The translations under genes were made by a program, and so were the position numbers. Below the pieces are notes generated by a model. That model saw nothing but the letters and a program-made list of their open reading frames with translations. It did no database searches and was not told where the DNA came from. This document shows, piece after piece, positions 35,102-44,110 of a stretch of 64,000 nucleotides of DNA; the first letter of the stretch is position 1, and the number at the start of each line of letters is the position of its first letter. The DNA comes from Malikia spinosa. Its GTDB lineage: Bacteria; Pseudomonadota; Gammaproteobacteria; Burkholderiales; Burkholderiaceae_C. Location: positions 62,001 to 126,000 of the forward strand of contig NZ_PVLR01000012.1 of assembly GCF_002980625.1 (NCBI RefSeq). Direction: 5' to 3'.

Positions 35102-36037
35102 TCAGTCGGAGCCGGCTGTCGACTGGTGCTGCCGGTGCAGCTGGGCCAGCGCCTGGGCCCGGAAGGCGCTGGGGCTCAAGCCCGTGTGCTTGCGGAAGAA
35201 GCGGCTGAAATAGGCGTCGTCGCCGTAGCCGAGTTCGGCCGCCAGCTGCTTGATCGGCATATGGGTGTAGACCAGCTCGCGCTGGGCCTCGTGCAGCACC
35301 CGGGCGTTGATCACGTCGAGCCCCGACATGTCGAGCGCCTCGCGGCACAGGCGCGACAGCTGTCCCGGCGTCATGCCGAGCTGGTTGGCATAGGCCTGCA
35401 GCGATTTCTGCTGGCGGTAATGCCGGTCGACCAGCGAGCGGAATTTCTCGATCTGGCGCGCCTGGCGCGAGATCGGCTGGTGCGGGGCGCTGCCGCTGGC
35501 TTCCAGCACGCCGACGATGCGGTGCACCTGCACCATCAATGCCAGCAGCAGCGAGGTGCTGACCGCCACATGGCCCGGGGCATGGGCGCGTGACTCCTGC
35601 TCCAGCGTCTGGAACAGCGGCACGAGCTGGTCCACATAGCGCATTTCGTCCTGCCAGCTGATCAGGCGTGGCTTGCGTATCGTCGGCAGCAGCTCGGGCA
35701 TCGCCACCGCCGCCACCGATTCGAGCGTTTTCTGCGACGCCGTGACCACCGGACCGTTGACATCATGGCTGAAGCGAAAGCCATGCACATGGCCGCAAGG
35801 CACGACCATCAGGCAGGGTGCCTGGGCCTGCCAGTGCGTGTCGTCGAGCAGGAAGTCGACCTGGCCCGAGTTCAGGTAGAGCAGCTGCAGGAAGGTGTCG
35901 TGGCGGTGCGGCTGGATGACCCAGTTATAGGGTTGCGAGCGTTGTGGAATCCACTCGAAATTGAACGAGTCCGACCATTCGGGCGAGGCTTGATCGCCGT
36001 AGAGGTCGTAGTTCGGAATCACCCTGGAATAGGCCAT
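35102..36037 (-). CDS. AraC-family transcriptional regulator
   Basis: 311 residues. An N-terminal cupin-like effector domain (VIQPHRHDTFLQLLYLNSGQV, PCGHVHGFRF) precedes two C-terminal helix-turn-helix motifs (QAYANQLGMTPGQLSRLCRE; IKQLAAELGYGDDAYFSRFFRKHTGLSPSAFR). The His-rich cupin start resembles AraC-type PobR/HpaA regulators of aromatic acid catabolism. It lies 19 bp after dctM of the second TRAP operon, on the same strand, and may regulate it or the divergent SDR-flavoprotein operon. Confidence 0.9.
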   Translation of the reverse strand: MAYSRVIPNYDLYGDQASPEWSDSFNFEWIPQRSQPYNWVIQPHRHDTFLQLLYLNSGQVDFLLDDTHWQAQAPCLMVVPCGHVHGFRFSHDVNGPVVTASQKTLESVAAVAMPELLPTIRKPRLISWQDEMRYVDQLVPLFQTLEQESRAHAPGHVAVSTSLLLALMVQVHRIVGVLEASGSAPHQPISRQARQIEKFRSLVDRHYRQQKSLQAYANQLGMTPGQLSRLCREALDMSGLDVINARVLHEAQRELVYTHMPIKQLAAELGYGDDAYFSRFFRKHTGLSPSAFRAQALAQLHRQHQSTAGSD

Positions 36038-36056
36038 CGAATGCTTTCATGGAGAC

Positions 36057-37382
36057 TTACTGGAAGAATAGCTCCACCAGCCCCAAGGTCAGCGCCGGGA
36101 ACAGCAGCAGCATGATCACGCGCAGCACATCCCAGGCCAGGAAGGGGAACACGCCCTTGTAGGTCTCGCTCATCGGGGTGTCGCCCGCCAGGTTGTTGAC
36201 CACGTAGACGTTGAGCCCGACCGGCGGCGCGATCAGGCCGATGCCCACGGTCATCAGCACCAGGATGCCGAACCAGATCGCCTTCATCTCGGGCGCCAGT
36301 CCCCACAGGTCCAGGCCCATGATGGCCGGGAAGATCACCGGGATGGTCAGCAGCAGCATCGACATTTCGTCCATCACGCAGCCCAGGATCACGTAGAACA
36401 CCAGCACGCTGACGACGATCCAGAGTGGCGCGATGCCCAGGTGGGTGACCCAGTCGGCCAGCTGTGCCGGCAGCTGGGTCAGCGACAGCGAGGCGTTCAT
36501 CATGTCGGCGCCCAGGAAGATCAGGAACACCATGGCGCTGGTCTCGGCCGAGGCAATGAAGCTGTTGCTGATCGCCTTGAGGCTGAGCTCGCGGCTGGCC
36601 AGGCCGGCAAACAGCGTCAGCGTCGCACCGACGGCGGCGCCCTCAGTCGGCGAGAAGATGCCGCCGTAGATGCCGCCGAACACGACCAGGAAGATCGACA
36701 GGATCGGCCAGACCCCGAACAGGGCCTTCCAGCGATCGGCCCAGGGCACGGGCGCATGCGGCGGAGCCAGTTCGGGCTTGAACTTGCAGTAGAGCGCGAT
36801 CACGACGATGTAGCCCAGCATGGCCAGCACACCCGGCAGCATGGCCGCGGCAAACAGCTTGCCCACGCTTTGCTCGGTCAGGATGGCGTAGACCACCAGC
36901 GGTACCGAAGGCGGGATCAGGATGCCCAGCGTGCCGCCGGTCGCCAGCGCCGCCGTCGAGAGCCGGCCCTGGTAGCCGTAACGCCTCATCTCGGGGTAGG
37001 CCACCTGGGTGATGGTGGCCGAGGTCGCGACCGAGGAGCCGCAGACGGCACCGAAGGCGCCGGCCGACAGCACGGCCGCCATCGCCAGGCCGCCGCGCAC
37101 ATGGCCGACGAAGGCGGCCGCGGCGCGGAACAGGGCCCGGCTCAGGCCGCCCTGGGTTGCGAACTGACCCATCAGCAGGAACAGCGGGATCACGCTCAGG
37201 TCGTACAGCGTCAGGCGCGCCACGGCGCTGCCCTTGAGCATGTTGAACAGCGCGACCTCGTTGGTCATCGCGAGGTAGCCCAGCGCGCCTGGAATGAACA
37301 TGGCGGCGGCAATCGGTATGCGCAGCACCATCAGCGCCAGCATGCCGGCGAACATGACCAAGCCTATCGTCATCGGACTCAT
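36057..37382 (-). CDS. Second TRAP transporter large permease DctM
   Basis: 441 residues with about twelve membrane segments. SVIPLFLLMGQFATQGGLSRALF, AGAFGAVCGSSVATSATITQVAYPEM and GIGLIAPPVGLNVYVVNNLAGD are DctM hallmarks. The ATG at 37382 overlaps the dctQ stop (ATGA), giving translational coupling; the open frame further upstream is out of the family. It is a divergent paralogue of the DctM at 32.4-33.7 kb, so substrate probably differs. Confidence 0.92.
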   Translation of the reverse strand: MSPMTIGLVMFAGMLALMVLRIPIAAAMFIPGALGYLAMTNEVALFNMLKGSAVARLTLYDLSVIPLFLLMGQFATQGGLSRALFRAAAAFVGHVRGGLAMAAVLSAGAFGAVCGSSVATSATITQVAYPEMRRYGYQGRLSTAALATGGTLGILIPPSVPLVVYAILTEQSVGKLFAAAMLPGVLAMLGYIVVIALYCKFKPELAPPHAPVPWADRWKALFGVWPILSIFLVVFGGIYGGIFSPTEGAAVGATLTLFAGLASRELSLKAISNSFIASAETSAMVFLIFLGADMMNASLSLTQLPAQLADWVTHLGIAPLWIVVSVLVFYVILGCVMDEMSMLLLTIPVIFPAIMGLDLWGLAPEMKAIWFGILVLMTVGIGLIAPPVGLNVYVVNNLAGDTPMSETYKGVFPFLAWDVLRVIMLLLFPALTLGLVELFFQ

Positions 37383-37891
37383 GCGAATTCTCCTTGTCGC
37401 TCGCCTTGCAGGGTCTGCAGATCCTGGCCAGTGAAGTGCATCCAGGCCTGCACCAGCGCCACCACGGCAGCCAGCATCAGGCCGGGCGCCAGCGAGGCAT
37501 AGGCCCACCACATCGGCAGCTCCAGCGTCATGGTGGTTTCGTTGACCTCGTGCACGGCGAAGGCGCCGACCGTGGTGCGCCAGGCCAGCAGGCCGTACAT
37601 GACGGCGATCAGCACGCAGCCCAGGCCGTCGAGCCAGCGGGTGGTGCGGGCGCTGGCGTTCTGGGTGAAGAAGTCGACGATGATGTTGGCGCTGCGCAGC
37701 TGGCACCAGGCGATGCAGAGCGAAATGGCCACTGCCACGCCCATCTGCACCATTTCCACGTCGCCCTGGATCGGTTGCGTCGTGAAGAAACGCAAGGACA
37801 CGCTGGCCACGGTCATCACGCCCACCGCCAGCGCGACGAAGCCGCCCAGGACGGCGAACAGCCAGGTGATTTTTCTCAGTAACAGCCTCAT
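37379..37891 (-). CDS. Second TRAP transporter small permease DctQ
   Basis: 170 residues, four membrane helices. The pattern of a first helix with AVLGGFVALAVGVMTVASVSL, then a polar stretch and the CIAWCQLRSANIIVDFFTQ motif, matches DctQ. It lies 29 bp after a terminator that follows dctP and overlaps dctM by 4 bp. Confidence 0.88.
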   Translation of the reverse strand: MRLLLRKITWLFAVLGGFVALAVGVMTVASVSLRFFTTQPIQGDVEMVQMGVAVAISLCIAWCQLRSANIIVDFFTQNASARTTRWLDGLGCVLIAVMYGLLAWRTTVGAFAVHEVNETTMTLELPMWWAYASLAPGLMLAAVVALVQAWMHFTGQDLQTLQGERQGEFA

Positions 37892-37920
37892 GGCTTGCCT
37901 TCTTTCAGATCGATAGCCGC

Positions 37921-37949
37921 AAAAAAGCCGGTGCGCGCGGCACCGGCTT
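37921..37949 (-). terminator. Terminator between dctP and dctQ of the second TRAP system
   Basis: On the minus strand a perfect 10-bp stem (37925-37934 with 37940-37949), 5-nt loop and a T6 run (37921-37926). It probably lets dctP be made in excess of the permease genes. Confidence 0.85.
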
Positions 37950-37967
37950 CAACACCGATGCCCGGAG

Positions 37968-38999
37968 TTACTTCTTGGTGTATTTCTGCACCAGGTCGCG
38001 GGCTTCTTGCACCATGGCCTTGCCCGGCAGTCCCTTCTTCTCGACGTCGGCGGTCCAGCTGTCGTAGATCGGTGCCGAGGCCTTGATCCAGTTGTCGGTC
38101 TCGGCTTCAGTCAGCACGTAGATCTCGTTCTTGCGCTCCTCGGCCACCTTGCGCGCCGGGGCCTGGCTTTCGTCATAGGTCTTGCCCAGCTGTGCCGACA
38201 GGGCGGCGCCGCTGTTGCGGTCGATGATCGCCTTGAGGTCGGCCGGCAGGCTGTCGTACTTGGCCTGGTTCATGCCCCACATCAGCACGGCGGTGTAGAG
38301 GCCGGGACGCGACTGCGGGGTCTCGGTGTGGTACTTGACGTTCTCGGTGATGCGGAAGCTCGGCAGCGTCTCCCAAGGCACCACGGCGCCGTCGAGCGTG
38401 CCCTTGGAGATCGCGTCGGCCACGCCGGTGATCGGCATGCCGATGGCCGAGGCGCCCATCAGCGTCAGCAGCTTGGTGGTCTGGCGCGTCGGCGCGCGCA
38501 GCTTCAGTCCCTTGAGGTCGGCCAGGGTCTTGATCGGATGCTTGGCGTTGTGGATATAGCCTTCGTCGTGGGTCCAGATCGCCAGCAGCTTGGTGCCGAC
38601 GAACTCCTTCATGCCGTATTTCTGCGTGTAGTCCCAGATCGCGCGCGAAGTAGTTTCGGCGTTGTAGGACATGAAGGGCAGCTCGAACACCTCGGTCGAC
38701 GGGAAGCGGCCCGGCGTGTAGCCGGGCAGGGTCAGGATCATGTCGTCGACGCCGTCCTTGACGCGGTCGACCAACTGGGCCGCCGTGCCGCCGCCCGACA
38801 TCGCCGGCATCAGCTGGCACTTGATGCGGTTCTTGGACTCGAGCGCCACCTTGTCGCACCAGGGATTGAGCACCTTGCTCGGCACGATCGCGGTGTTGGG
38901 CCAGATGTGGTGCACCTTGAGCGTGACCTCTTGCGCCTGGGCGCCCCAGGCGCTCAACGTCGCCAGAGCGAGGAGGGAGTGGTTAAGCAAGCGTTTCAT
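37968..38999 (-). CDS. Second TRAP transporter substrate-binding protein DctP
   Basis: 343 residues from the ATG at 38999, preceded by AGGAG; an upstream in-frame extension is non-conserved. Signal peptide about 1-22 (ending GAQAQE). Marks: KVHHIWPNTAIVP, a GLKLRAPTRQTTKLL block with the substrate-binding Arg, and DGAVVPWET. The sequence belongs to a DctP subgroup distinct from the other two in the window. It heads dctP-(terminator)-dctQ-dctM-araC. The substrate is unknown; an aromatic or alicyclic carboxylate fits the neighbours. Confidence 0.9.
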   Translation of the reverse strand: MKRLLNHSLLALATLSAWGAQAQEVTLKVHHIWPNTAIVPSKVLNPWCDKVALESKNRIKCQLMPAMSGGGTAAQLVDRVKDGVDDMILTLPGYTPGRFPSTEVFELPFMSYNAETTSRAIWDYTQKYGMKEFVGTKLLAIWTHDEGYIHNAKHPIKTLADLKGLKLRAPTRQTTKLLTLMGASAIGMPITGVADAISKGTLDGAVVPWETLPSFRITENVKYHTETPQSRPGLYTAVLMWGMNQAKYDSLPADLKAIIDRNSGAALSAQLGKTYDESQAPARKVAEERKNEIYVLTEAETDNWIKASAPIYDSWTADVEKKGLPGKAMVQEARDLVQKYTKK

Positions 39000-39886
39000 G
39001 AAATGGCTCCTGGGCGGTTGTTGGTGGGGCTTGGGTCGAGCGCTGGCGGGCGGCATCGGACAGCAGTGTTCGATTTATCTGTCCTGTTGAGTGGCCAGTT
39101 CGTGATTCATGACGTACTGCACCGTTGCATCAGCGGGTTGGACTGGCCGATTGTCAAAGGGGATCTGATCCGTGATTGGGACAATTTCGTTTTTAGGTTG
39201 GACGAATCGTGCGGATTTGTGCTTTTTGCTTGGATTTCAGGGTTAACCCTGATGGCTATTTTGTTGTGATTTTTAGCGTTAATATCATCATATTATCAAA
39301 AGTGGAACTCAATTCCAGAATTGGCACCGAGGATGTGGCAGGCCAGCCGAATCGACCGTGACGCCGGCGGCTGAAGCGGCCTGGTTTTGCTGCTTTCCTG
39401 AAATTTGCCGCTGTTTTTCTGCAATAAATGCCAAAAACGGGCCGATTCCTGCTCATTCTGCCCTGGTGGCTCGCGATCCCAGCCGGCTCTTGAAGGTGCT
39501 GGACTGGCCGGCGCCAACCGCTGATGGCGGGGCCTGGACAGCCGATGCGCCGGCTGGCGGGCTCTTGGCTGGCTGGCCCTTGGACCCTTGTACCAGGGCT
39601 GTTAGCAGGCAGCCGGGCTGGTGCCATGGCTGGACGAATGCATCTTCGATCGAGGCGTTTTCCGGCGTTGGAACGGGCCGGTTCATGATCTGATGCCGGT
39701 GCAATCGGAGCTGTTGTTGGTGCCGGATCTGGATTTTTCGAACCGGAATTCAGCTGTCCGAAGCGCCAGCAAAGAGCTTTCAGACGCCATTGCTGCACGA
39801 ATCGTCCTGTCTTTGGCAGGAATCGTCAAACTGAAGCCGGACGCTGGAATCAACAATCACTGCAATTCAAGTAGGAGTTGTTTTTC
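39000..39886. other. Long regulatory intergenic region between dctP and the SDR-flavoprotein operon
   Basis: 887 bp separating divergent operons. Open frames here are shadow-like and lack good starts. Base composition drops markedly at 39240-39320 (AT-rich). It contains the inverted repeat CAATTC-CA-GAATTG (39310-39323), GGGTTAACCC near 39239-39248, a GAATCGT at 39204-39210 and paired GAATCGTC repeats near the SDR gene. It probably holds both promoters and regulator sites. Confidence 0.5.
39799..39827. promoter_or_regulatory. Paired GAATCGTC direct repeats, possible AraC half-sites
   Basis: GAATCGTC at 39799-39806 and again at 39820-39827, exactly 21 bp apart, about 60 bp before the SDR start. 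Direct half-sites two helical turns apart are typical of AraC-family activators; an araC gene is encoded nearby. Not tested. Confidence 0.4.
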
Positions 39887-40699
39887 ATGAGCAGTAGTCA
39901 GGATTGGTTGGGCTTGCAGGGCCAGGTCTGTGTGGTGACCGGTGCCGCCAGTGGCATCGGTGCCGCAGTGGCCAGCAGCCTGGCGGCCGTCGGGGCCCGG
40001 GTGGCCTTGCTGGACCGCGATGTCGAAGGTGCCGAGCGCGGTGCCGCCGCGCTGCGCGCCCAGGGGGCGCAGGCCTTGGCGGTCGGCTGTGACATCTCGA
40101 ACGAGGCCAGCGTGCTGGCCGCCGCGCAACAGGTGCAGGCCGAACTCGGCACCACCTATGCGCTGATCAACAACGCCGGCCTGCTGCGCTCGGGCAGCCT
40201 GACTGACGTCAGCCTGGACGACTGGAATGCGGTGCTGTCGGTCAACCTGACCGGCTACCTGCTGTGTTCCCGCGCCTTCTCCGCGCCGATGCGCCGGGCC
40301 GGGCAGGGCAGCATCGTCAACATCGCGTCGATCTCGGGCCTGTTTCCGCAGACCGGCAGTGGCGCCTACAGCGCGAGCAAGGCCGGCGTGCTGCTGCTGT
40401 CGCGCCAGATGGCGGTCGAGTGGGGCCCGCTGGGCCTGCGCAGCAACGCGATCTGCCCCGGCATGATCCGCACCGCGCTGTCGGCCAAGTTCTACGAGGA
40501 ACCGGGCTTCGAGGCCAAGCGCGCCGCCGTGACTGCCAGCCGCCGCGTCGGCGAACCGCAGGACATCGCCGATGTGGCGCTGTTCCTGGCCAGTCCGCGC
40601 TCGGCCTATGTCAACGCGGCCGAACTCTCGGTCGATGGCGGCATGGGCTCGATGCTGATGGATATGGTGCCGCGCCCCGGCTACAACAAGACCGCCTGA
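39887..40699 (+). CDS. Short-chain dehydrogenase/reductase (SDR)
   Basis: 270 residues, classical SDR. Nucleotide motif TGAASGIG at 18-25, LLDRD after the second strand (Asp favours NAD), NNAG at 95-98 and the catalytic Ser148/150, Tyr161, Lys165 (GAYSASKAGVL). It oxidises a secondary alcohol or reduces a ketone. The ATG at 39887 has GGAG 10 nt upstream. It is the first gene of an operon with a KstD-like flavoprotein, NIPSNAP protein and tautomerase, so a ring hydroxyl is a reasonable substrate (inference). Confidence 0.9.
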   Translation: MSSSQDWLGLQGQVCVVTGAASGIGAAVASSLAAVGARVALLDRDVEGAERGAAALRAQGAQALAVGCDISNEASVLAAAQQVQAELGTTYALINNAGLLRSGSLTDVSLDDWNAVLSVNLTGYLLCSRAFSAPMRRAGQGSIVNIASISGLFPQTGSGAYSASKAGVLLLSRQMAVEWGPLGLRSNAICPGMIRTALSAKFYEEPGFEAKRAAVTASRRVGEPQDIADVALFLASPRSAYVNAAELSVDGGMGSMLMDMVPRPGYNKTA

Positions 40700-40717
40700 A
40701 CCCTGCTGGAGAACGCA

Positions 40718-42424
40718 ATGTCAAACGCTACCGAATGTGATCTGATCGTCGTCGGCTCCGGCGCTGCCGGCCTGGCCACCGCCATCACCGCCAAGAAGCG
40801 CGGTCTCGACGTGATCGTGCTGGAGAAGGAGCCGGTCTTTGGCGGCACCACCGCGCTGTCGGGCGGGGTGCTCTGGATTCCGATGAACCCGCATGGCCGC
40901 AAGCAGAATCCGGCCGATACCGCCGACGCCGTGCGCCGCTACATGATGGAGGAGACCGGATCGTTCTACGACGAGGCCACGGTCAACGCCTTCATCGAGA
41001 ACGGCCCTCGGATGGTGGAGTTCTTCGAGCGCGAGACCGAGATGAAGTTCATCCCGACGCTCTATCCCGACTACCACCCGGACCTGCCGGGCGGCGCCGA
41101 GATCGGCCGCTCGATCCTGGCCGCGCCCTACGACATCCGCGGCCTGGGCCAGGACATGGCGCGGCTGAAGCTGCCGCTCAAGACCATCACCTTCATCGGC
41201 ATGATGTTCAACTCGTCGAATGCCGATCTCAAGCATTTCTTCAATGTCACCAAGTCGCTGACCTCGTTCGTCTATGTCGCCAAGCGGCTGGCGAACCACC
41301 TCAAGGAGCTGGCGCTGTATCGGCGCGCCATCAACGTGACCAGCGGCAACGCGCTGGCTGCGCGGCTGGCCAAGTCGGCGCTGGACCTCGGCATCCCGAT
41401 CCTGACCGGCACGCCGGCCAAGCAGGTCCTGATCGAGGACGGCAAGGCGATTGGCGTGCTTGCTGGGGGCGAGGGCGGTGAACGCCGCATCCGCGCGCGC
41501 CATGGCGTGGTGCTGGCCGCTGGCGGCTTCCCGCATGATGTCAAGCGCATTGCGCAGGCCTATCCGCACCTGGCGCGTGGTGGCGAGCATCTGTCGCCCA
41601 CGCCCAAGAGCAATACCGGCGACGGCGTCAACATGGCCGAGGCCGCCGGCGCGGTGGTCGACATCCGCTTCAAGGAGACTTCGGCCTGGATGCCGGTCAC
41701 CAAGGTCGATTTCGGCAACGGCGAGATCGGCGTCTTCCCGCACCTGCTGGACCGCTACAAGCCCGGCATCATCGGCGTGCTGAAGAACGGCAAGCGCTTC
41801 ACCAACGAATCGAATTCCTACCACGATGTCGGCGCCGCCATGGTGGCGGCCTGCAAGGGCCAGCAGGAAACGGCGATGTGGCTGATCTGCGACAAGACCG
41901 CGCTGGGCAAGTACGGCCTGGGCTATGTCAAGCCGGCACCGATGCCGATCGGCCGCTTCATCAAGAACGGCTATCTGATCGAGGGCAAGACGCTGGCCGA
42001 GCTGGCGCAAAAGACCGGCATCAATGCCGCCGCGCTGGAAAAGACCGTGCGCGACTACAACGTCGGCGCGGTCAAGGGACAGGACAACCAGTTCGGCCGC
42101 GGCACGACCAGCTTCAACCGCTATCTGGCCGATCCGGCCAACCAGCCCAACCCCTGCGTGGCGCCGGTGCAGACCGGTCCGTTCTATGCGGTCAAGGTCG
42201 TCATGGGCGATCTGGGCACCTTCGACGGCATCAAGACCAGCGTGGTCGGCGAGGTGCTCAAGCGCGACGGCAGCAAGATCGACGGCCTGTATGCGGTGGG
42301 CAACGACCGCGCCAGCATGATGGGCGGCAACTACCCCGGCGCCGGCATCACCCACGGCCCGAACATGACCTTCGGTTTCGTGACGGCCAACCACATCGCC
42401 GACCTGGCCGGAGCCCGGGCATGA
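40718..42424 (+). CDS. FAD-dependent oxidoreductase, 3-ketosteroid Delta1-dehydrogenase-like (copy 1)
   Basis: 568 residues of the fumarate reductase/KstD flavoprotein family. FAD motif VVGSGAAGLA at about 11-20 with Glu36 (VIVLEKE), GGTTALSGGVLWIP, a second FAD block GVVLAAGGFPHD, and the C-terminal GGNYPGAGITHGPNMTFGF. The Tyr-Pro-Gly there matches the catalytic Tyr region of KstD. The family introduces a double bond next to a ring ketone. Steroid context is absent, so a cyclohexanone carboxylate is more likely (inference). It overlaps the NIPSNAP gene by 4 bp. Confidence 0.88.
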   Translation: MSNATECDLIVVGSGAAGLATAITAKKRGLDVIVLEKEPVFGGTTALSGGVLWIPMNPHGRKQNPADTADAVRRYMMEETGSFYDEATVNAFIENGPRMVEFFERETEMKFIPTLYPDYHPDLPGGAEIGRSILAAPYDIRGLGQDMARLKLPLKTITFIGMMFNSSNADLKHFFNVTKSLTSFVYVAKRLANHLKELALYRRAINVTSGNALAARLAKSALDLGIPILTGTPAKQVLIEDGKAIGVLAGGEGGERRIRARHGVVLAAGGFPHDVKRIAQAYPHLARGGEHLSPTPKSNTGDGVNMAEAAGAVVDIRFKETSAWMPVTKVDFGNGEIGVFPHLLDRYKPGIIGVLKNGKRFTNESNSYHDVGAAMVAACKGQQETAMWLICDKTALGKYGLGYVKPAPMPIGRFIKNGYLIEGKTLAELAQKTGINAAALEKTVRDYNVGAVKGQDNQFGRGTTSFNRYLADPANQPNPCVAPVQTGPFYAVKVVMGDLGTFDGIKTSVVGEVLKRDGSKIDGLYAVGNDRASMMGGNYPGAGITHGPNMTFGFVTANHIADLAGARA

Positions 42425-42777
42425 GCGCGCTGCTGGTGCCGGCAGGCAAGCCGCTGGTCGATCACCGGATCTACACCATCGCGCTGCGCAAGATGCCCGA
42501 GTTCCTTGAGGTGTTCAACCGCCTGGCGATGCCGGTGCTGCTGCAGACGCTGGGCCATCCGGTCGGCTTCTACACCAGCCTGGTCGGGCCGCAGAACCAG
42601 TTCGTCCATCTGTGGGCCTACGATGACCTGGCCGACTACGAGCGCCGCTGCCACGCGCGCGACACGCATCCGGACTTCCCGGCCTACCTGGCGGCTTCGG
42701 GCCACCTGATCACGGCGCAGGAAACGCGGCTGATCAAGGCCTGCGCGATGCCGGGCTGGACCGTGCCGGGCGACTGA
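42421..42777 (+). CDS. NIPSNAP-family protein (copy 1)
   Basis: 118 residues, one ferredoxin-like alpha/beta barrel unit. DHRIYTIALRKMPEFLEVFN and FVHLWAYDDLADYERR are the NIPSNAP hallmarks. Bacterial members occur beside catabolic oxidoreductases, but their biochemical role is unsettled. The start overlaps the flavoprotein stop (ATGA), implying production in step with that enzyme. Confidence 0.86.
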   Translation: MSALLVPAGKPLVDHRIYTIALRKMPEFLEVFNRLAMPVLLQTLGHPVGFYTSLVGPQNQFVHLWAYDDLADYERRCHARDTHPDFPAYLAASGHLITAQETRLIKACAMPGWTVPGD

Positions 42778-42795
42778 TAAACCCCAAGGATCGGC

Positions 42796-43206
42796 ATGCC
42801 CCATATCCGCATCGACTACACCGCCAACCTGGAGCAGGCGGTCCAGGACAGCCAGCTGGTGCGCCAGCTGCACCAGGCTGCCATCGAGACCGGGGTCTTT
42901 CCGGTCTGGGGCGTGCGCACCTTCGCGCAGCCGGTGGCGCAGTACCAGGTCGGCAACGGCGATCCGGGCAACGGCTTCCTGCTGGTCAATGTGCGGATCG
43001 GGCCGGGGCGCGAGCTGGCGGTGCGCCAGCGCGTGCTGCATGCGTTGTTCGAGGTCGTGCAACAGGCGCTGGCGCCGCAGTTCGCGCAGGGGCGCCTTGG
43101 CTGCCAGATCGACCTGACCGAGTTCGACGCCGCGCTCAACAGTTTCCAGATCAACCTGGCCGGCAGCGATGACCGGGACGAGCCGGTGGTTTGCCGGCGG
43201 TCGTGA
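42796..43206 (+). CDS. 5-carboxymethyl-2-hydroxymuconate isomerase-type tautomerase
   Basis: 136 residues of the CHMI (HpaF) branch of the tautomerase superfamily, which uses the N-terminal Pro (MPHIRIDYTANLEQ) as general base after Met removal. In the homoprotocatechuate pathway HpaF isomerises a muconate; here the neighbours are ring dehydrogenases, so it may shift double bonds in a cyclic dienone or enol (inference). It is the last gene of the SDR-flavoprotein operon, 18 bp after the NIPSNAP gene. Confidence 0.86.
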   Translation: MPHIRIDYTANLEQAVQDSQLVRQLHQAAIETGVFPVWGVRTFAQPVAQYQVGNGDPGNGFLLVNVRIGPGRELAVRQRVLHALFEVVQQALAPQFAQGRLGCQIDLTEFDAALNSFQINLAGSDDRDEPVVCRRS

Positions 43207-43229
43207 GCGAGCCGCCAGCCTGACCTGAA

Positions 43230-43249
43230 GCGGCCTGTTGCCAGGCCGC
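43230..43249. terminator. Hairpin between convergent tautomerase and SDR genes
   Basis: GCGGCCTG (43230-43237) and CAGGCCGC (43242-43249) with a 4-nt loop; no T-run. Likely a shared transcript end. Confidence 0.5.
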
Positions 43250-43254
43250 CTTGC

Positions 43255-44076
43255 TCAGAACTGCGCCGGCTTGCCCGGGCGACCCGGGATCATGGCCAGC
43301 ATGTGGTCGGCCACGCCGCCGTCCACCACCAGGTTCTGGCCCGTGACATAGGCCGCGCTGGCGCTGCTCAGGTAGGCCACGGCAGCGCCCACGTCCTCGG
43401 GCCGGCCGATGCGGCCCAGCGGCACCAGGGCCTCGCGCCGTGCCAGCGTTTCGGCGTCCTGGTAGACCGCTTCGGTCAGCGGCGTGCGCGTCATGCCGGG
43501 GCAGACCGTGTTGACGCGGATGCCATCGGCGGCCCATTCCTGCGCCAGCTGGCGGCACAGCATGATCAGCGCCGCCTTGGCCGCCGAATAGGCGCCGTAG
43601 CCCGGGTGCGGATGCAGGCCCGACATCGACGCGATCGCGGTGATGCTGCCGCGCGTACGTGCCAGCGGCTCGCGCGCCGCCTGCGCCATCAGCCAGGCTG
43701 AGCGGGTGTTGAGGTTGAAGGTCAGGTCCCACTGCGCGACCGGCAGATCGGCCAGCTGGCCCGGGCCAGATGCCCCGGCGTTGCAGACCAGTGCCGTCAG
43801 GTCGCCGCCATCGGCCTGGGCTTGCGCGACCAGCGCTGCGCATTGGGCCGGATCGGTGATGTCGCCACTGATGCCGGTCGCGCTTGCGCCGGCCGCGCGC
43901 AGCTCGTCGAGCAGGCGCTCGAGCCGATCACCCGGCTGCGAGGCCGCCGCCGAGACATGGATGGCCTGGCCGTCGCGCCTGGCCTGCTCGATCAGCGCCA
44001 GGCAGATGCCGCGACCGATGCCACCGGTGGCACCGGTGACCAGCGCGTGGACCCGGGTCGGGGAGTGCTTGTCCAT
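43255..44076 (-). CDS. Short-chain dehydrogenase/reductase (SDR), second copy
   Basis: 273 residues from ATG 44076 (AGGAG upstream; an earlier in-frame ATG lacks one). TGATGGIG at about 14-21, CNAG at 98-101, catalytic Ser150/152, Tyr163 and Lys167 (GAYSAAKAALIML). After the second strand comes VSAAASQP, so cofactor choice is unclear. It differs from the SDR at 39.9 kb and may act at another hydroxyl or another step. It lies 34 bp after the CoA-transferase gene on the same strand. Confidence 0.88.
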   Translation of the reverse strand: MDKHSPTRVHALVTGATGGIGRGICLALIEQARRDGQAIHVSAAASQPGDRLERLLDELRAAGASATGISGDITDPAQCAALVAQAQADGGDLTALVCNAGASGPGQLADLPVAQWDLTFNLNTRSAWLMAQAAREPLARTRGSITAIASMSGLHPHPGYGAYSAAKAALIMLCRQLAQEWAADGIRVNTVCPGMTRTPLTEAVYQDAETLARREALVPLGRIGRPEDVGAAVAYLSSASAAYVTGQNLVVDGGVADHMLAMIPGRPGKPAQF

Positions 44077-44110
44077 GAGGCGTCGCTCCTGCAAGGGGGT
44101 CGTCGCCCGA

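Noticed and set aside
39256-39798. 180-codon open frame on the minus strand in the long intergenic region
   Set aside because: Composition is low-complexity Pro/Arg/Ser-like, no ribosome binding site, no recognisable motif, and it runs across probable regulatory sites.
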